From JAXDAY01 sp034679345 (lineage in GTDB: Bacteria > Eisenbacteria > RBG-16-71-46 > CAIMUX01 > VGJL01): a stretch of 64,000 nucleotides of DNA. The stretch is from NCBI GenBank assembly GCA_034679345.1, contig JAXDAY010000008.1, positions 62,001 through 126,000 of the forward strand, read 5' to 3'. The notes under the pieces were generated by a model. The model had not been told where the DNA came from, did no database searches, and worked only from the letters and a program-made list of their open reading frames with translations. The position numbers were made by a program, and so were the translations under genes. Below are positions 44,118-53,009 of the stretch, in pieces. Positions within the stretch are counted from its first letter, which is position 1; the number at the start of each line of letters is the position of its first letter.

Positions 44118-45170
44118 ATGGGGAAGATCAGCGAGGACATGCGCGCGGTCATCGAGTCCGCTCACCTTTGCTTCGCGGCGACGGTCGCTCCCGACGGGAG
44201 CCCCAATCTTTCTCCGAAAGCGACGATCCGCGTGTGGGACGACTCCCGCATCTTCTTCCTCGACATCGCCTCGCCGACGACGCGACGCAATATCGAATCG
44301 AATCCGCGGATCGAGGTGAACGTGGTGGAAGCGCTCTCGCGACGGGGGTATCGGTTTTCCGGAACTGCCGTGATCCATCGCGACGGTCCCGTCTACGAAG
44401 AGGCGAAACGGCGCGTGCTGGAAGAATCTCGTACGACCTACCCCGTCGAGGCGGTCATCCTGATCGAGGTGGACTCGGCCCGCCCGCTCGTCTCCCCCGG
44501 GTACATGCACATCGCCCGTGAGGACGAAATGCGACTCATGTGGAGAGAGGCGCGCGCCGCGCTCGACCGGGGCTTCGAGGAGCACCTGGCCGCCTCCCCC
44601 GACTTCGATCCCGGGCGAGGACTCCAGCAAGGCGGCCGGGTGTCGACGGTGAGCCTCAGTCCAACGCACTCGTTCAACAAACCGTGCGTCGACTCCATCC
44701 TCCTCGTCGCGGGGATCGGAGTGGAAGGCGACGTCCATGCGGGTGAGACGGTCCGGCACCGTTCGCGGATCGCGCGCGATCCCGGAGCGCCCAATCTGCG
44801 ACAGGTTCATCTCATCCACGGCGAGCTGCACCGGGAGTTGCGGCGCAGCGGCTTCGACGTCTCTCCCGGCCGCATGGGCGAGAACATCACGACGATCGGC
44901 ATCGATCTTCTCGCCCTTCCGACGGGAACGAAACTCCACATCGGGGCCTCGGCTGTGATCGAGCTGACGGGGCTCCGCAACCCCTGCGCGCAGCTCGACG
45001 CGATCCAGCCGGGCCTCATGGAGGCGACCCTCGCCCGGGAGGAGGGCGGGGGCATCGTGCGCCGGGCGGGCGTCATGGCCATCGTGCTCACGGGAGGAAT
45101 CGTCCGACCCGGGGACCCCATCTCCGCGGAGATGCCGCCGGAGCCCCATCGCCCGCTGGAGCCTGTCTGA
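44118..45170 (+). CDS. Pyridoxamine-phosphate-oxidase-like domain fused to a MOSC domain
   Basis: Residues 1 to about 150 form a flavin-binding split-barrel (CFAATVAPDGSPNLSPKATI, FFLDIASPTTRRNIESNP). From about 175 to 335 it is a MOSC domain with GIGVEGDVHAG, GRMGENITTIGIDLLALP and ELTGLRNPCAQLD; the Cys in the last motif is the MOSC sulfur/Moco-binding cysteine. MOSC proteins handle sulfur in molybdenum-cofactor chemistry. A direct join to an oxidase-like barrel suggests reduction of a sulfur- or N-containing compound, which is inference. The next gene starts 1 nt after its stop. Confidence 0.78.
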   Translation: MGKISEDMRAVIESAHLCFAATVAPDGSPNLSPKATIRVWDDSRIFFLDIASPTTRRNIESNPRIEVNVVEALSRRGYRFSGTAVIHRDGPVYEEAKRRVLEESRTTYPVEAVILIEVDSARPLVSPGYMHIAREDEMRLMWREARAALDRGFEEHLAASPDFDPGRGLQQGGRVSTVSLSPTHSFNKPCVDSILLVAGIGVEGDVHAGETVRHRSRIARDPGAPNLRQVHLIHGELHRELRRSGFDVSPGRMGENITTIGIDLLALPTGTKLHIGASAVIELTGLRNPCAQLDAIQPGLMEATLAREEGGGIVRRAGVMAIVLTGGIVRPGDPISAEMPPEPHRPLEPV

Positions 45171-45171
45171 G

Positions 45172-46242
45172 ATGATTCGCCTCGAGCCGATCGTGCTGGA
45201 GGATCGCGGCGTCCGTCTCGAGCCGCTCGGCCAGGAGCATCGCGACGGATTGGAGCAGGCCGCCGCGGACGGCAATCTCTGGGAGCTGCGATTCACCTCG
45301 GTGCCCGAGCCGGGGGGCACGGCCGCCTACATCGAGAAGGCCCTCGCCGGACAGGCTGCGGGAACGATGCTTCCCTGGGCGGTGCGGGATCTCCTGACCG
45401 GCCGGATCGCCGGAAGCACGCGCTACCACGATGTCGTGGCGCAGCTCGACCGCGTCGAAATCGGCTACACCTGGTACGGCCGGAGCTGGCAACGCACCCA
45501 CCTCAACACGACCTGCAAGCGAATGCTCCTCGCGCACGCTTTCGACTCGCTCGGCTGCAAGGTCGTGGGGTTCCGCACGGACATCTTGAATCTCGCCTCC
45601 CAGCGGGCGATCGAAGCGCTCGGCGCGCGGAGAGACGGCATCTTGCGCCATCATCAGAGCCGCGGGGACGGCAGCGTGCGCGATAGCGTCTTCTACAGCA
45701 TCCTCGCGAGCGAGTGGCCCGGAATCCGGGAGCGGTTGGAGCGGCGCCTGGAGAGCCAACGCGCGCCGGGCGCGCACGAGGGGCCCATGGCGGAATCCCG
45801 CGAGGAGATCGCAGTGGGCCGGCCGGAGGATGCGCGCGAGATCGCAGGCCTCATGGAGCGGCAAATCGAGGAGCATTCGCTTCCGGTCGACCGAAGGGGA
45901 ATCGCCGCGGCGGTGACAGCCGTGCTCGACGATCCTAGAGCCGGCTTCTTCCTGATCGCTCGACGTGGACGTGAAGCCCAGGGCGCCGCTTTCGTCGCCT
46001 TCATCCAGTCGGCGGAACACGGAGACGTGGGCGCGTGGCTGGAGGAGGTCTACGTGATTCCCGGCCGCCGGGGACGCGGCATCGGGACCCGGCTGGTGCG
46101 CGAGGCGGTCCGGCGGGCGCGGGATGTGGGATGCCGCGCGATGGACCTGGAGGTCACCGAGGACCGCCAGATAGCCACCCATCTCTACGAGCGCGAAGGA
46201 TTCCAGCGCCTCGCACGGAGCCGCTGGATGAGAAGCCTCTGA
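45172..46242 (+). CDS. Tandem GNAT protein (two acetyltransferase domains)
   Basis: Residues 1-185 resemble RimJ/RimL GNATs (VRLEPLGQEHRDGLEQAA, WQRTHLNTTCKRMLLAHAF, LNLASQRAIEALGARRDGIL). Residues 208-356 are a second GNAT with a canonical acetyl-CoA loop (VYVIPGRRGRGIGTRLVREA, ATHLYEREGFQRL). The first lacks an obvious acetyl-CoA R/Q-x-x-G-x-G loop and may be degenerate or have a regulatory role. Translation is likely coupled to the MOSC fusion gene. Confidence 0.8.
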   Translation: MIRLEPIVLEDRGVRLEPLGQEHRDGLEQAAADGNLWELRFTSVPEPGGTAAYIEKALAGQAAGTMLPWAVRDLLTGRIAGSTRYHDVVAQLDRVEIGYTWYGRSWQRTHLNTTCKRMLLAHAFDSLGCKVVGFRTDILNLASQRAIEALGARRDGILRHHQSRGDGSVRDSVFYSILASEWPGIRERLERRLESQRAPGAHEGPMAESREEIAVGRPEDAREIAGLMERQIEEHSLPVDRRGIAAAVTAVLDDPRAGFFLIARRGREAQGAAFVAFIQSAEHGDVGAWLEEVYVIPGRRGRGIGTRLVREAVRRARDVGCRAMDLEVTEDRQIATHLYEREGFQRLARSRWMRSL

Positions 46243-46314
46243 CGCCGAGCCGCGCGGACTGAGGTCGATCCGTGGGGTTGCCCGGGGCCCGGCTCCGGAA
46301 CTAGGATCGTCGCG

Positions 46315-47049
46315 ATGCGATCCCTCTATCGCGCGGACCTCGCCTACATTCACGATGTGGGTTTCAGTGACTTCGCCCGGGAGTCGGCTCCGGGCATTCT
46401 GGAGATGCTCGCTTCCGCCGGGATTCGCGGGGGGATGATCGTCGATCTCGGCTGCGGCAGCGGCCGCTGGGCGGCGACCCTCCTCGCCGCGGGCTATAAG
46501 GTTCTCGGCATCGACGCCTCCTCGGCGATGATCGCGCGCGCCCGCGGCAACGCGCCCGGCGCCCGGTTCCGAGTCGCCTCCTGCGAAGTCGCATCGGTCC
46601 CGCGATGCGCCGCAGTGACCGCCCTCGGCGAAGTGCTGGGTTATCTTCCGGCCGAATCTTTGCGGCCACGTCCCTATGCGCCGCTCTTCCGGAGGATCGC
46701 AAAGGCCCTGGTCCCCGGCGGCCTCTTCATCTTCGATCTCATTCTGCGAGTCCCTGGAGAGTCGATGAGCTATCGAGGGTGGAACAGCGGGGAGGACTGG
46801 GCCGTTCTCATCGATGTTGCCGAGGAGCCCTCCCTGCCTCTGCTGCGCAGGGACATCACGACGTTCCGGAGGACGGGCAGGCGCTACCGTCGTTCCGAGG
46901 AGAGGCACTGGCTTCAACTCGACGAGCGCGATACAGTGCTTCGGGAGCTCGAAGAGACGGGATTCGCCGCCTCGACCTCGCGATCCTATGGCTCCCACGC
47001 GCTTCTCGAACGACGGATGGCATTCTGCGCGCGCAAGCGCGGAGGATGA
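46315..47049 (+). CDS. Class I SAM-dependent methyltransferase
   Basis: The 244-residue protein has the SAM motif IVDLGCGSGRWAATLLAAGY, followed by GIDASSAMIARARGNAPG and LVPGGLFIFDLILR. The C-terminal half holds a substrate domain with WNSGEDWAVLIDVAEE. It resembles uncharacterised methyltransferases of the type-25 family. The substrate is unknown. It precedes a GNAT gene by 3 nt. Confidence 0.8.
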   Translation: MRSLYRADLAYIHDVGFSDFARESAPGILEMLASAGIRGGMIVDLGCGSGRWAATLLAAGYKVLGIDASSAMIARARGNAPGARFRVASCEVASVPRCAAVTALGEVLGYLPAESLRPRPYAPLFRRIAKALVPGGLFIFDLILRVPGESMSYRGWNSGEDWAVLIDVAEEPSLPLLRRDITTFRRTGRRYRRSEERHWLQLDERDTVLRELEETGFAASTSRSYGSHALLERRMAFCARKRGG

Positions 47050-47052
47050 GCG

Positions 47053-47631
47053 ATGGATCCCATGCGTCCCTCCCTGGATTCTTCGTCGGGCTTCCGGACT
47101 CCCCGGCTGAGGCTCGTTCCGGCGACCGCATCGATGCTCCGCCAAGAGATGGAGGATCTCCCGGGATTGTCCGAGGCGATCGCGGCGATCGTTCCGCGGG
47201 GGTGGCCCCCCGAGGCAGTGCGCCATGCATTGCCCGTCTTCCGGGCGAGACTCGAGGCGCATCCGGAGGAGATCGGATGGCATGCCTGGTATTGGGTCGC
47301 GGACAGCGAGACGCCGGCCGGCCCGATCCTCGTCGGGAGCGGGGGTTTCATGGGTTCGCCGGATCCCTCGGGGGCGGTCGAGATCGGCTACGGGCTGCAT
47401 TCCGGCTTCTGCGGACGCGGGTACGCGAGCGAGGCCGTCGAGGCCCTCGTGAACTGGGCATTCTCGCGCGGCGCGGCGATGGTCCGGGCGGAGACGACCG
47501 AGGACAATCTCCTCTCCCTTCGCCTGCTGCGACGGTTGTTCTTCACCAAGACGGGTGACGGGGCAGATCCCGGCACCCTGCGGTTCGAGCGTCGCCGGAT
47601 CCAACCCGGCGCCCAAGGAGGTGGGAATTGA
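47053..47631 (+). CDS. GNAT acetyltransferase (RimJ/RimL type)
   Basis: The 192 residues include RTPRLRLVPATASML, VEIGYGLHSGFCGRGYASEA (acetyl-CoA loop) and TTEDNLLSLRLLRRLFF. The substrate is unknown. It follows the methyltransferase directly and overlaps the lipoprotein start by 4 nt, so the three genes form a unit. Confidence 0.8.
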   Translation: MDPMRPSLDSSSGFRTPRLRLVPATASMLRQEMEDLPGLSEAIAAIVPRGWPPEAVRHALPVFRARLEAHPEEIGWHAWYWVADSETPAGPILVGSGGFMGSPDPSGAVEIGYGLHSGFCGRGYASEAVEALVNWAFSRGAAMVRAETTEDNLLSLRLLRRLFFTKTGDGADPGTLRFERRRIQPGAQGGGN

Positions 47632-48152
47632 AGCGCACACTCCTCTCCGCCAGTCTTCTGCTCATCCTCGCGGGGCTCTGCGGCTGTCCCTACGAATCGC
47701 GCGCGCCTCTGGCCGAATCGGGCGTCCCGCCACTCGACTCCCGGCTGCTCGGCACATGGTCGGCCCTCGACCGGGAGAGCGGGGATGTGAGCTCCTTGAC
47801 AGTGTTGGCCTTCAACGCGAGCGAATACCTGATCCAGACGGCCGAGGACGACGGCTCGTGGAGCCTCTACCGCGGAGTTCCCTTCACGATCGCGGAAACG
47901 CAGTTCGTCCAGATCAACGAAGTCGAGCCGGACGCGGGCCCTCACGGCTACATCTTCGCCCGCTACCACGCGCTCTCCGACGAGACGATCGAGGTCCGGT
48001 TTGTGGGCGAGCGGCTCCTGTCGGACAGCCTGTCGGCGGACCCGGGCGCGATCGCCGCGACGATCGCCGCCCATCTGAAAGATCCAATGCTCGACGACGA
48101 GGAGTCCGTGCTCGAGCTTCGCCGACCCGGCGGAAGTCCGGGGCCCAAGTAG
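47628..48152 (+). CDS. Putative lipoprotein
   Basis: The start is TTG at 47628, with AAGGAGG upstream and an overlap with the GNAT stop. A lipoprotein signal has the lipobox LCGC at residues about 17-20. The mature domain begins with SRLLGTWSALDRESGDVSSL, a lipocalin-like or small beta-barrel start, and ends with charged helix-forming residues. The function is unknown. Confidence 0.65.
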   Translation: MKRTLLSASLLLILAGLCGCPYESRAPLAESGVPPLDSRLLGTWSALDRESGDVSSLTVLAFNASEYLIQTAEDDGSWSLYRGVPFTIAETQFVQINEVEPDAGPHGYIFARYHALSDETIEVRFVGERLLSDSLSADPGAIAATIAAHLKDPMLDDEESVLELRRPGGSPGPK

Positions 48153-48249
48153 GCTGCGCCCAGGAGTCCCGCACGCGAATCAAGACTGACGGACCAGCCA
48201 TCGGGCTGCGGTTTCAGGAGGGCGCATCGCGAGGAGGAGTCGCGGGAAG

Positions 48250-49059
48250 TTGATCAGAGTCCGCGAGCACGGCGAGACGGGACCGACCGTGATCGTCCTC
48301 CACGGAGGCCCTGCCGCAGTCGGCGAAGCCGCACCGATCGCCCGGCGGCTCGGCTCGGAGTTCCGGGCGCTCGAGCCGTGGCAGCGCGGGAGCGGAGCGG
48401 TCAGGCTCACGGTGGCCGGCCATGTGAGCGACCTGGAGGAGCTCATCCGGATCCGCTGCGGCGGCAGCCGTCCCGCTCTCGTGGGCGAGTCTTGGGGCGC
48501 CATGCTCGCGCTCGCATTCGCGGCGGCGCACCCGAAGGTCCCGGTCGCGATCGCCCTCGTCGGCTGCGGCACATTCGATCTCCCCTCCCGCGAACGGCTT
48601 CGGGAGATTCTGGAGGATCGGATGGACGAGCGCGTCCGCCGCGCGGTCGCCGCGATCGAGCGCGAGACGCGCGATCCTGGCATCCGCATGCGCCGCAAGT
48701 ACAGCCTGCTCGAGCCCCTCTACAACCGGGACCCCCTGCCCGTCGAACCCGACCCCGAGGTTCCGGATGACCTCGACCTGCGCGCCCACACGGAGACTTG
48801 GGAAGACATGCTTCGCCTCCAGCGCGAGGGCGTTTATCCGGCCTCCTTCAGAGCGATCCGGTCGCCCGTTCTGATGATCCACGGCAAGTACGATCCTCAC
48901 CCCGGGAGGATGATCCGGGATTCGCTCCTACCGCATATTCCCCACCTCGAGTATCGGGAGCTCTCCGACTGCGGACATTGTCCATGGAGGGAGCGGACCG
49001 CGCGCGAGACGTTCTTCGAGGGCCTGATCGATTGGCTGCATCGACATTCGAGCGGCTGA
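48250..49059 (+). CDS. Alpha/beta hydrolase (proline iminopeptidase-like)
   Basis: The start is TTG at 48250 (IRVREHGETGPTVIVLHGG). The catalytic set is visible: oxyanion LHGGPAAVGE, nucleophile elbow GESWGAM, Asp in HGKYDPHPGRM and His in SDCGHCPWRE. The 269-residue length and HGGP motif are close to proline iminopeptidases and related esterases. The substrate cannot be fixed. Confidence 0.8.
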   Translation: MIRVREHGETGPTVIVLHGGPAAVGEAAPIARRLGSEFRALEPWQRGSGAVRLTVAGHVSDLEELIRIRCGGSRPALVGESWGAMLALAFAAAHPKVPVAIALVGCGTFDLPSRERLREILEDRMDERVRRAVAAIERETRDPGIRMRRKYSLLEPLYNRDPLPVEPDPEVPDDLDLRAHTETWEDMLRLQREGVYPASFRAIRSPVLMIHGKYDPHPGRMIRDSLLPHIPHLEYRELSDCGHCPWRERTARETFFEGLIDWLHRHSSG

Positions 49060-49096
49060 GGTATCGTGACCGCGACTCGGCCGAGGGGAGGCTAGC

Positions 49097-49603
49097 GTGG
49101 ATTTGCGCGAAGCGATCGCCGGGCAGCACCTGGCAGGATTGGAGATGCTCGAGGGCGCGGTGCGCGCTTGTCCGGACGAGCTCTGGGACGATCCCTCGTT
49201 CGAGATCCGGTACTGGCGGATCGCCTATCACGCCCTCTTCTACACCGACTTCTATCTCTCGGAATCCGAGGAGGCGTTCCGGCCGTGGGATCGCGCCCGC
49301 CCGGAGGCCCAGTTCCTCGGCCCTCTGCCTTGGCCCCCGCATCGAGCGCCCATCGAGGTCGAACCCTATTCGCCGCGTGAGATCCTGGAGTATGCGCAGA
49401 TCATCCGCGGATCGATTGCGCAGCGGGTTCGGGCGTTTCCGTTGGATGGGCCTTCCGGCTTTCCCTGGCTGCCCCTCAACCGGCTCGAGCTTCACTTCTA
49501 CACCTTTCGTCACACCCAGCACCATGTGGGGCAGTTGGTCGAGCGGCTGCGATCGAGAACCGGCGCCGGCGTTGCATGGATCGGCCGGGGCAGCGCGCTT
49601 TAG
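49097..49603 (+). CDS. DinB-like four-helix protein
   Basis: GTG start with GGGGAGG upstream. The 168 residues contain the helical pattern with metal-binding histidines seen in the DinB/YfiT superfamily: RIAYHALFYTDFYL, and RHTQHHVGQLVERL near the C-terminus (HxxxHHVGQL). Members can act as metal-dependent thiol transferases; the role here is unknown. A similar gene lies at 52391. Confidence 0.7.
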   Translation: MDLREAIAGQHLAGLEMLEGAVRACPDELWDDPSFEIRYWRIAYHALFYTDFYLSESEEAFRPWDRARPEAQFLGPLPWPPHRAPIEVEPYSPREILEYAQIIRGSIAQRVRAFPLDGPSGFPWLPLNRLELHFYTFRHTQHHVGQLVERLRSRTGAGVAWIGRGSAL

Positions 49604-49688
49604 AGACCGATATAAGATTGTGTATTCGTGAATTGTTGAACTAGTAGCATCACACACTGCTCTCCTCTGCGTCGCATCTATCACAAAC

Positions 49689-49704
49689 AGTGAATCGATT
49701 CACT
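49689..49704. promoter_or_regulatory. Perfect 16-bp palindrome in AT-rich gap upstream of the CHRD gene
   Basis: AGTGAATCGATTCACT is fully palindromic and lies 119 bp before the CHRD gene in a 219-nt AT-rich gap, a plausible repressor site. No other DNA in the gap is distinctive. Confidence 0.4.
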
Positions 49705-49822
49705 TCTCATTCTTTGTACTTACGCCCCTCGGGTCGGCTACCATTGAATGTTTCGCGATCCCTGAGTCTCATGTCCAATCAGAGGTCTCCAATTTCATGA
49801 AACTGGCGCAGGGGGAACTAAG

Positions 49823-51280
49823 ATGAACCGTATTCGTGACCATAAAACCCGAGTCCGGAGCCACAGGATGGCGTCTGGATTCTCGATCCTCGCCGCTGTC
49901 GCGGCCGCATTCATGTTGACGACGGCTGCGGGCGCCGAGGTGATCAACTACGGCTGTGTGCTCGACGACGCGCAGGAGGTCCCGCCCACTGGCTCTCCTG
50001 CGTTCGGCGGCGGGCAGTTTCAGATCGACACCGACGCGAACACCGTCAGCTTCCGAATCGCCTTCGTCGGACTCACGGCCGCCGAGACGCTGGCGCATAT
50101 CCATGGGCCGGCCGATCCCGGCGTGAACGGCGGCGTGCTCACCGCCCTTCCGCTCGGCAATCCCAAGACCGGCGTCTGGAACTACCTGGAGGGCCAGGAA
50201 GGCGACATCCTCGCGGGCAAGACGTACGTCAACATCCATAGCGGCGCCTTCCCCGCCGGCGAGATCCGCGGCCAGATCGTGCCGCTCAACGCCTCGCTCG
50301 ACCAAGCGCAGGAGGTCCCGCCCACGGGATCGGCGGGATTGGGCTGGGGGGTGTTCACAATCAATACGACGACGAACATGCTCAACTACTACATCGCCTT
50401 CGGGGGTCTCGGGTCGGCCGAGACCGCGGCCCACATCCACGGCGCGGCGCTGCACGGAACGAACAGCGGAGTCCTGCACGCCCTGCCGGCCGGCAGCCCG
50501 AAGGTGGGGAGCTGGAACTACGGCGAGGGGGTAGAGGAGGCCCTCCTCACAGGCCGCACGTACGTGAACATCCACACGAATGGGTTCCCGGGAGGAGAGA
50601 TCCGGGGGCAGATCTGCCCGGTCGTCATCCCGATCGACAGCCAGCAGGAGGTTCCGCCCACCCCCTCGAATGGCGCGGGGGTTGCCCTCGTCTCCATCGA
50701 TCTGGGAACCTCCGACATCAGCTTCGACCTGCGCAACGCGGGCCTGACGAGCGCGGAGACGGCGGCTCACATCCATGGATTCGCGCCTCCCGGGGCGAAC
50801 GCGGGCGTTCTGATGAACCTCAACCTTGGCGCCAGGAAGCTGGGGTTGTGGAACTACGGCGCCGGCAATCGCGGCGATGTCCTCTCAGGGCTCACCTACT
50901 TCAACATCCATACGACCAACTTCCCGGCCGGCGAGATCCGGGGCCAGATCCAGGGGTTCAATCCCCTGCCAGCCGCCGACGCTGGCGATCCGGTTCTTCC
51001 ACTGACGATCCGGCTCGCGCCGAACCATCCCAATCCGTTCCAGGCTTCAACCAACATCTCCTTCAACCTCGAAGAGAGCGAGGCGGTGCGGGTCTCCCTC
51101 TATGACTCGCAGGGACGCCTCGTGCGGACGCTCGTTGACGGCGAGATGAGCGCCGGATCCCACTCGGTTCCGTGGGACGGCAGGGACAACGCGGGCCGCG
51201 AGACTGCGAGCGGCGTCTACCGGTGCGTTCTCCACACCTCCGCGGGGGATCTCGCGAACAAGGTGAATCTGATTCGGTAG
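49823..51280 (+). CDS. Secreted protein with three CHRD domains and a C-terminal FlgD-like sorting domain
   Basis: The 485-residue protein has a basic N-terminus and signal peptide (ending TAAGAEV). Three CHRD (chordin-type) domains follow at about residues 46-155, 158-270 and 271-385, each with QEVPPTG/P, AETxAHIHG and AGEIRGQI/GGEIRGQI. The C-terminal 90 residues (LAPNHPNPFQASTNISFNL to GVYRCVLHTSAG, ending NKVNLIR) are a FlgD/Por-type sorting domain. It is likely an exported surface or extracellular protein of unknown ligand. Confidence 0.88.
   Translation: MNRIRDHKTRVRSHRMASGFSILAAVAAAFMLTTAAGAEVINYGCVLDDAQEVPPTGSPAFGGGQFQIDTDANTVSFRIAFVGLTAAETLAHIHGPADPGVNGGVLTALPLGNPKTGVWNYLEGQEGDILAGKTYVNIHSGAFPAGEIRGQIVPLNASLDQAQEVPPTGSAGLGWGVFTINTTTNMLNYYIAFGGLGSAETAAHIHGAALHGTNSGVLHALPAGSPKVGSWNYGEGVEEALLTGRTYVNIHTNGFPGGEIRGQICPVVIPIDSQQEVPPTPSNGAGVALVSIDLGTSDISFDLRNAGLTSAETAAHIHGFAPPGANAGVLMNLNLGARKLGLWNYGAGNRGDVLSGLTYFNIHTTNFPAGEIRGQIQGFNPLPAADAGDPVLPLTIRLAPNHPNPFQASTNISFNLEESEAVRVSLYDSQGRLVRTLVDGEMSAGSHSVPWDGRDNAGRETASGVYRCVLHTSAGDLANKVNLIR
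49961..50951 (+). repeat. Threefold tandem repeat encoding CHRD domains
   Basis: Units of about 333 nt begin near 49961, 50297 and 50629. Each opens with GCAGGAGGTxCCGCCCAC and closes with GAGATCCGxGGxCAGATC. The units are diverged, so they are old duplications. Confidence 0.8.
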
Positions 51281-51318
51281 TCGAGTCGAGACGCCCGTGC
51301 GCGGGCGAATCGCGTTCA

Positions 51319-51344
51319 GGGCGGCCCCGGCCTCGGGGCCGCCC
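51319..51344 (+). terminator. Terminator-like hairpin after the CHRD gene
   Basis: GGGCGGCCCCG (51319-51329) pairs with CGGGGCCGCCC (51334-51344), followed by a short T-containing stretch. Confidence 0.6.
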
Positions 51345-51385
51345 CTCGTTTGTGTAAGATCGGACTCATCCAAGGAGGGCAAGAC

Positions 51386-51889
51386 ATGAGAATCATGCCA
51401 CCCGTGCGGGCGAGCCATTCCTACACGCAGCGGCTCGCGGGCCGGCCGGAAGAAGTCTTCCCCCTGCTCTGCCCCGTCCGGGAGACGGAGTGGGTGGAGG
51501 GTTGGTCCCCGGGAATCGTCGTCACGCATTCCGGGGTGGCGGAGAGGGACTGCGTCTTCACCACGACCGAAAGCGCCGGCGAGGCAGTCTGGGTGATCAC
51601 GGAGCACGACGCCCGATCCGGCCTCGTCGAGATGGTCAAGGTCGTACCGGGGTTCCTCGTCACACGGCTGCGCATCGATCTCCGTGCGATCGGACGCGAC
51701 GAGACCGAAGCAAGAGTCGCCTACATCTATACCGCGATCACCGAGGAAGGGAATGCCTTCGTGCGGGGGCGCACGGAGGAGGAGTACGCGCGGTTCATGC
51801 GCACCTGGGAGGCGGCCCTCAATCGACGCCTTGGAGAGCTCCGAAGCGGCAAGGGGCATGCGCCCGATTCGAGCGTGCCTGTCGAGTGA
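51386..51889 (+). CDS. SRPBCC-like (START/Bet v1) domain protein
   Basis: CAAGGAGGG precedes the ATG at 51386. The 167 residues have the SRPBCC pattern: a first strand with SHSYTQRLAGRPEEVFPLLCPV, then ETEWVEGWSPGIVV and long beta strands to a final helix (YARFMRTWEAALNRRLGELR). Such domains bind hydrophobic ligands. The function is unknown. Confidence 0.65.
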   Translation: MRIMPPVRASHSYTQRLAGRPEEVFPLLCPVRETEWVEGWSPGIVVTHSGVAERDCVFTTTESAGEAVWVITEHDARSGLVEMVKVVPGFLVTRLRIDLRAIGRDETEARVAYIYTAITEEGNAFVRGRTEEEYARFMRTWEAALNRRLGELRSGKGHAPDSSVPVE

Positions 51890-51924
51890 GATCCGTCTCC
51901 CGGGCTGTGATAGGATGAAGCGTC

Positions 51925-52362
51925 ATGCTGAGATTCCGCCGCGCTGTCTTCGTCGCCATGGGAACCTTCTCGCTCGCCCTGGGAGTTGCCGGCGTCTTCG
52001 TGCCGCTGCTTCCGGCCACGCCGTTTCTGCTCTTCTCAGCCTTCTGCTTTGCGCGCAGCTCCGAGCGATTCCATCGCTGGCTCCTGGGCCATCGATGGCT
52101 CGGAGGCTATATTCGCGCCTACCGCGAGGGACGAGGCATGGCGCGCCGCGACAAGGCGGCGACGATCGTCCTGCTCTGGGCAAGCATCGGGCTCACGGCA
52201 GGCCTGGCGGTCGCTTCATGGTGGGCGCGCGGCCTGCTGCTCGCCGTGGCCGTCGGCGTGACGATCCATATCCTGTGCCTGAAGACCGCGGCTCCCAGAT
52301 CCGCGGCGCAACGAACTGCCCCGTCGCGCGGTGGGACGGAGATCGAGATGGAATCGGACTGA
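51925..52362 (+). CDS. DUF454/YbaN-family inner membrane protein
   Basis: The 145-residue protein has the DUF454 pattern: SLALGVAGVFVPLLPATPFLL with the LPxTPF motif, then SAFCFARSSERFHRWLLGH and two further helices. The role of this family is not known. Confidence 0.85.
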   Translation: MLRFRRAVFVAMGTFSLALGVAGVFVPLLPATPFLLFSAFCFARSSERFHRWLLGHRWLGGYIRAYREGRGMARRDKAATIVLLWASIGLTAGLAVASWWARGLLLAVAVGVTIHILCLKTAAPRSAAQRTAPSRGGTEIEMESD

Positions 52363-52390
52363 GAGCGGTCGATCACGGCTTGGAGTCCCG

Positions 52391-52897
52391 ATGAGCGAGG
52401 TCCGGAGAATCGCGGAAGGGCTGACGTGCGGCATCGACGGGGATCCGTGGCACGGTCCCGCAACGTTGCGCGTCCTCGACGGGATCGACGCGCGGGCCGC
52501 GGCGGCCCATCCATTGCCCGGCGGCCACTCCATATGGGAGACCGTCCTGCACATGACAGCGTGGACCCGAGAGGTTCTCCGGCGACTGGAGCTGGCGCCC
52601 CCGGGTCTTCCTCTCGAGGGAGACTGGCCCGAGGCCGGGGAGGCGACCCCCGAAGCGTGGACCGCCGCCGTGCGCGATTTGAGATCAGCCCACGAGGAGC
52701 TCGCGGCCGAGCTCATGCGGATGCCTGAGTCGCGCCTGTGGGAGATCGTGGGTGGGGCCGCGCGTGATCGATCCGTCGGAGTCGGGGTGACGTTCTACGC
52801 CATGCTCCACGGGCTTGCGCAGCACGACGTCTACCATACCGCCCAGATCGCCACCCTCCGGCGGGTGATCGACGCGAGTCGCTCCGCGCCCGCCTGA
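52391..52897 (+). CDS. DinB-family protein
   Basis: The 168 residues show the DinB superfamily four-helix pattern with metal-ligand histidines (HSIWETVLHMTAWTREVLRR and HGLAQHDVYHTAQIATLRRV). It may be a metal-dependent bacillithiol- or mycothiol-type transferase relative. The substrate is unknown. It follows DUF454 by 28 nt. Confidence 0.8.
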   Translation: MSEVRRIAEGLTCGIDGDPWHGPATLRVLDGIDARAAAAHPLPGGHSIWETVLHMTAWTREVLRRLELAPPGLPLEGDWPEAGEATPEAWTAAVRDLRSAHEELAAELMRMPESRLWEIVGGAARDRSVGVGVTFYAMLHGLAQHDVYHTAQIATLRRVIDASRSAPA

Positions 52898-53009
52898 TCC
52901 CTGTGACTTCTGTCATACCTCCCGCGAACCGCTCCCGGTTGAATGGAGTCGGTCACCTCGGATGACTTTGCGCTCGGGTCCCTGGGGACTCATGACGGAG
53001 GAAGCACCG

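Noticed and set aside
49961..50951. Mobile or phase-variable repeats
   Set aside because: The three units encode protein domains, are in frame and well diverged; no short tract or flanking duplication is seen.
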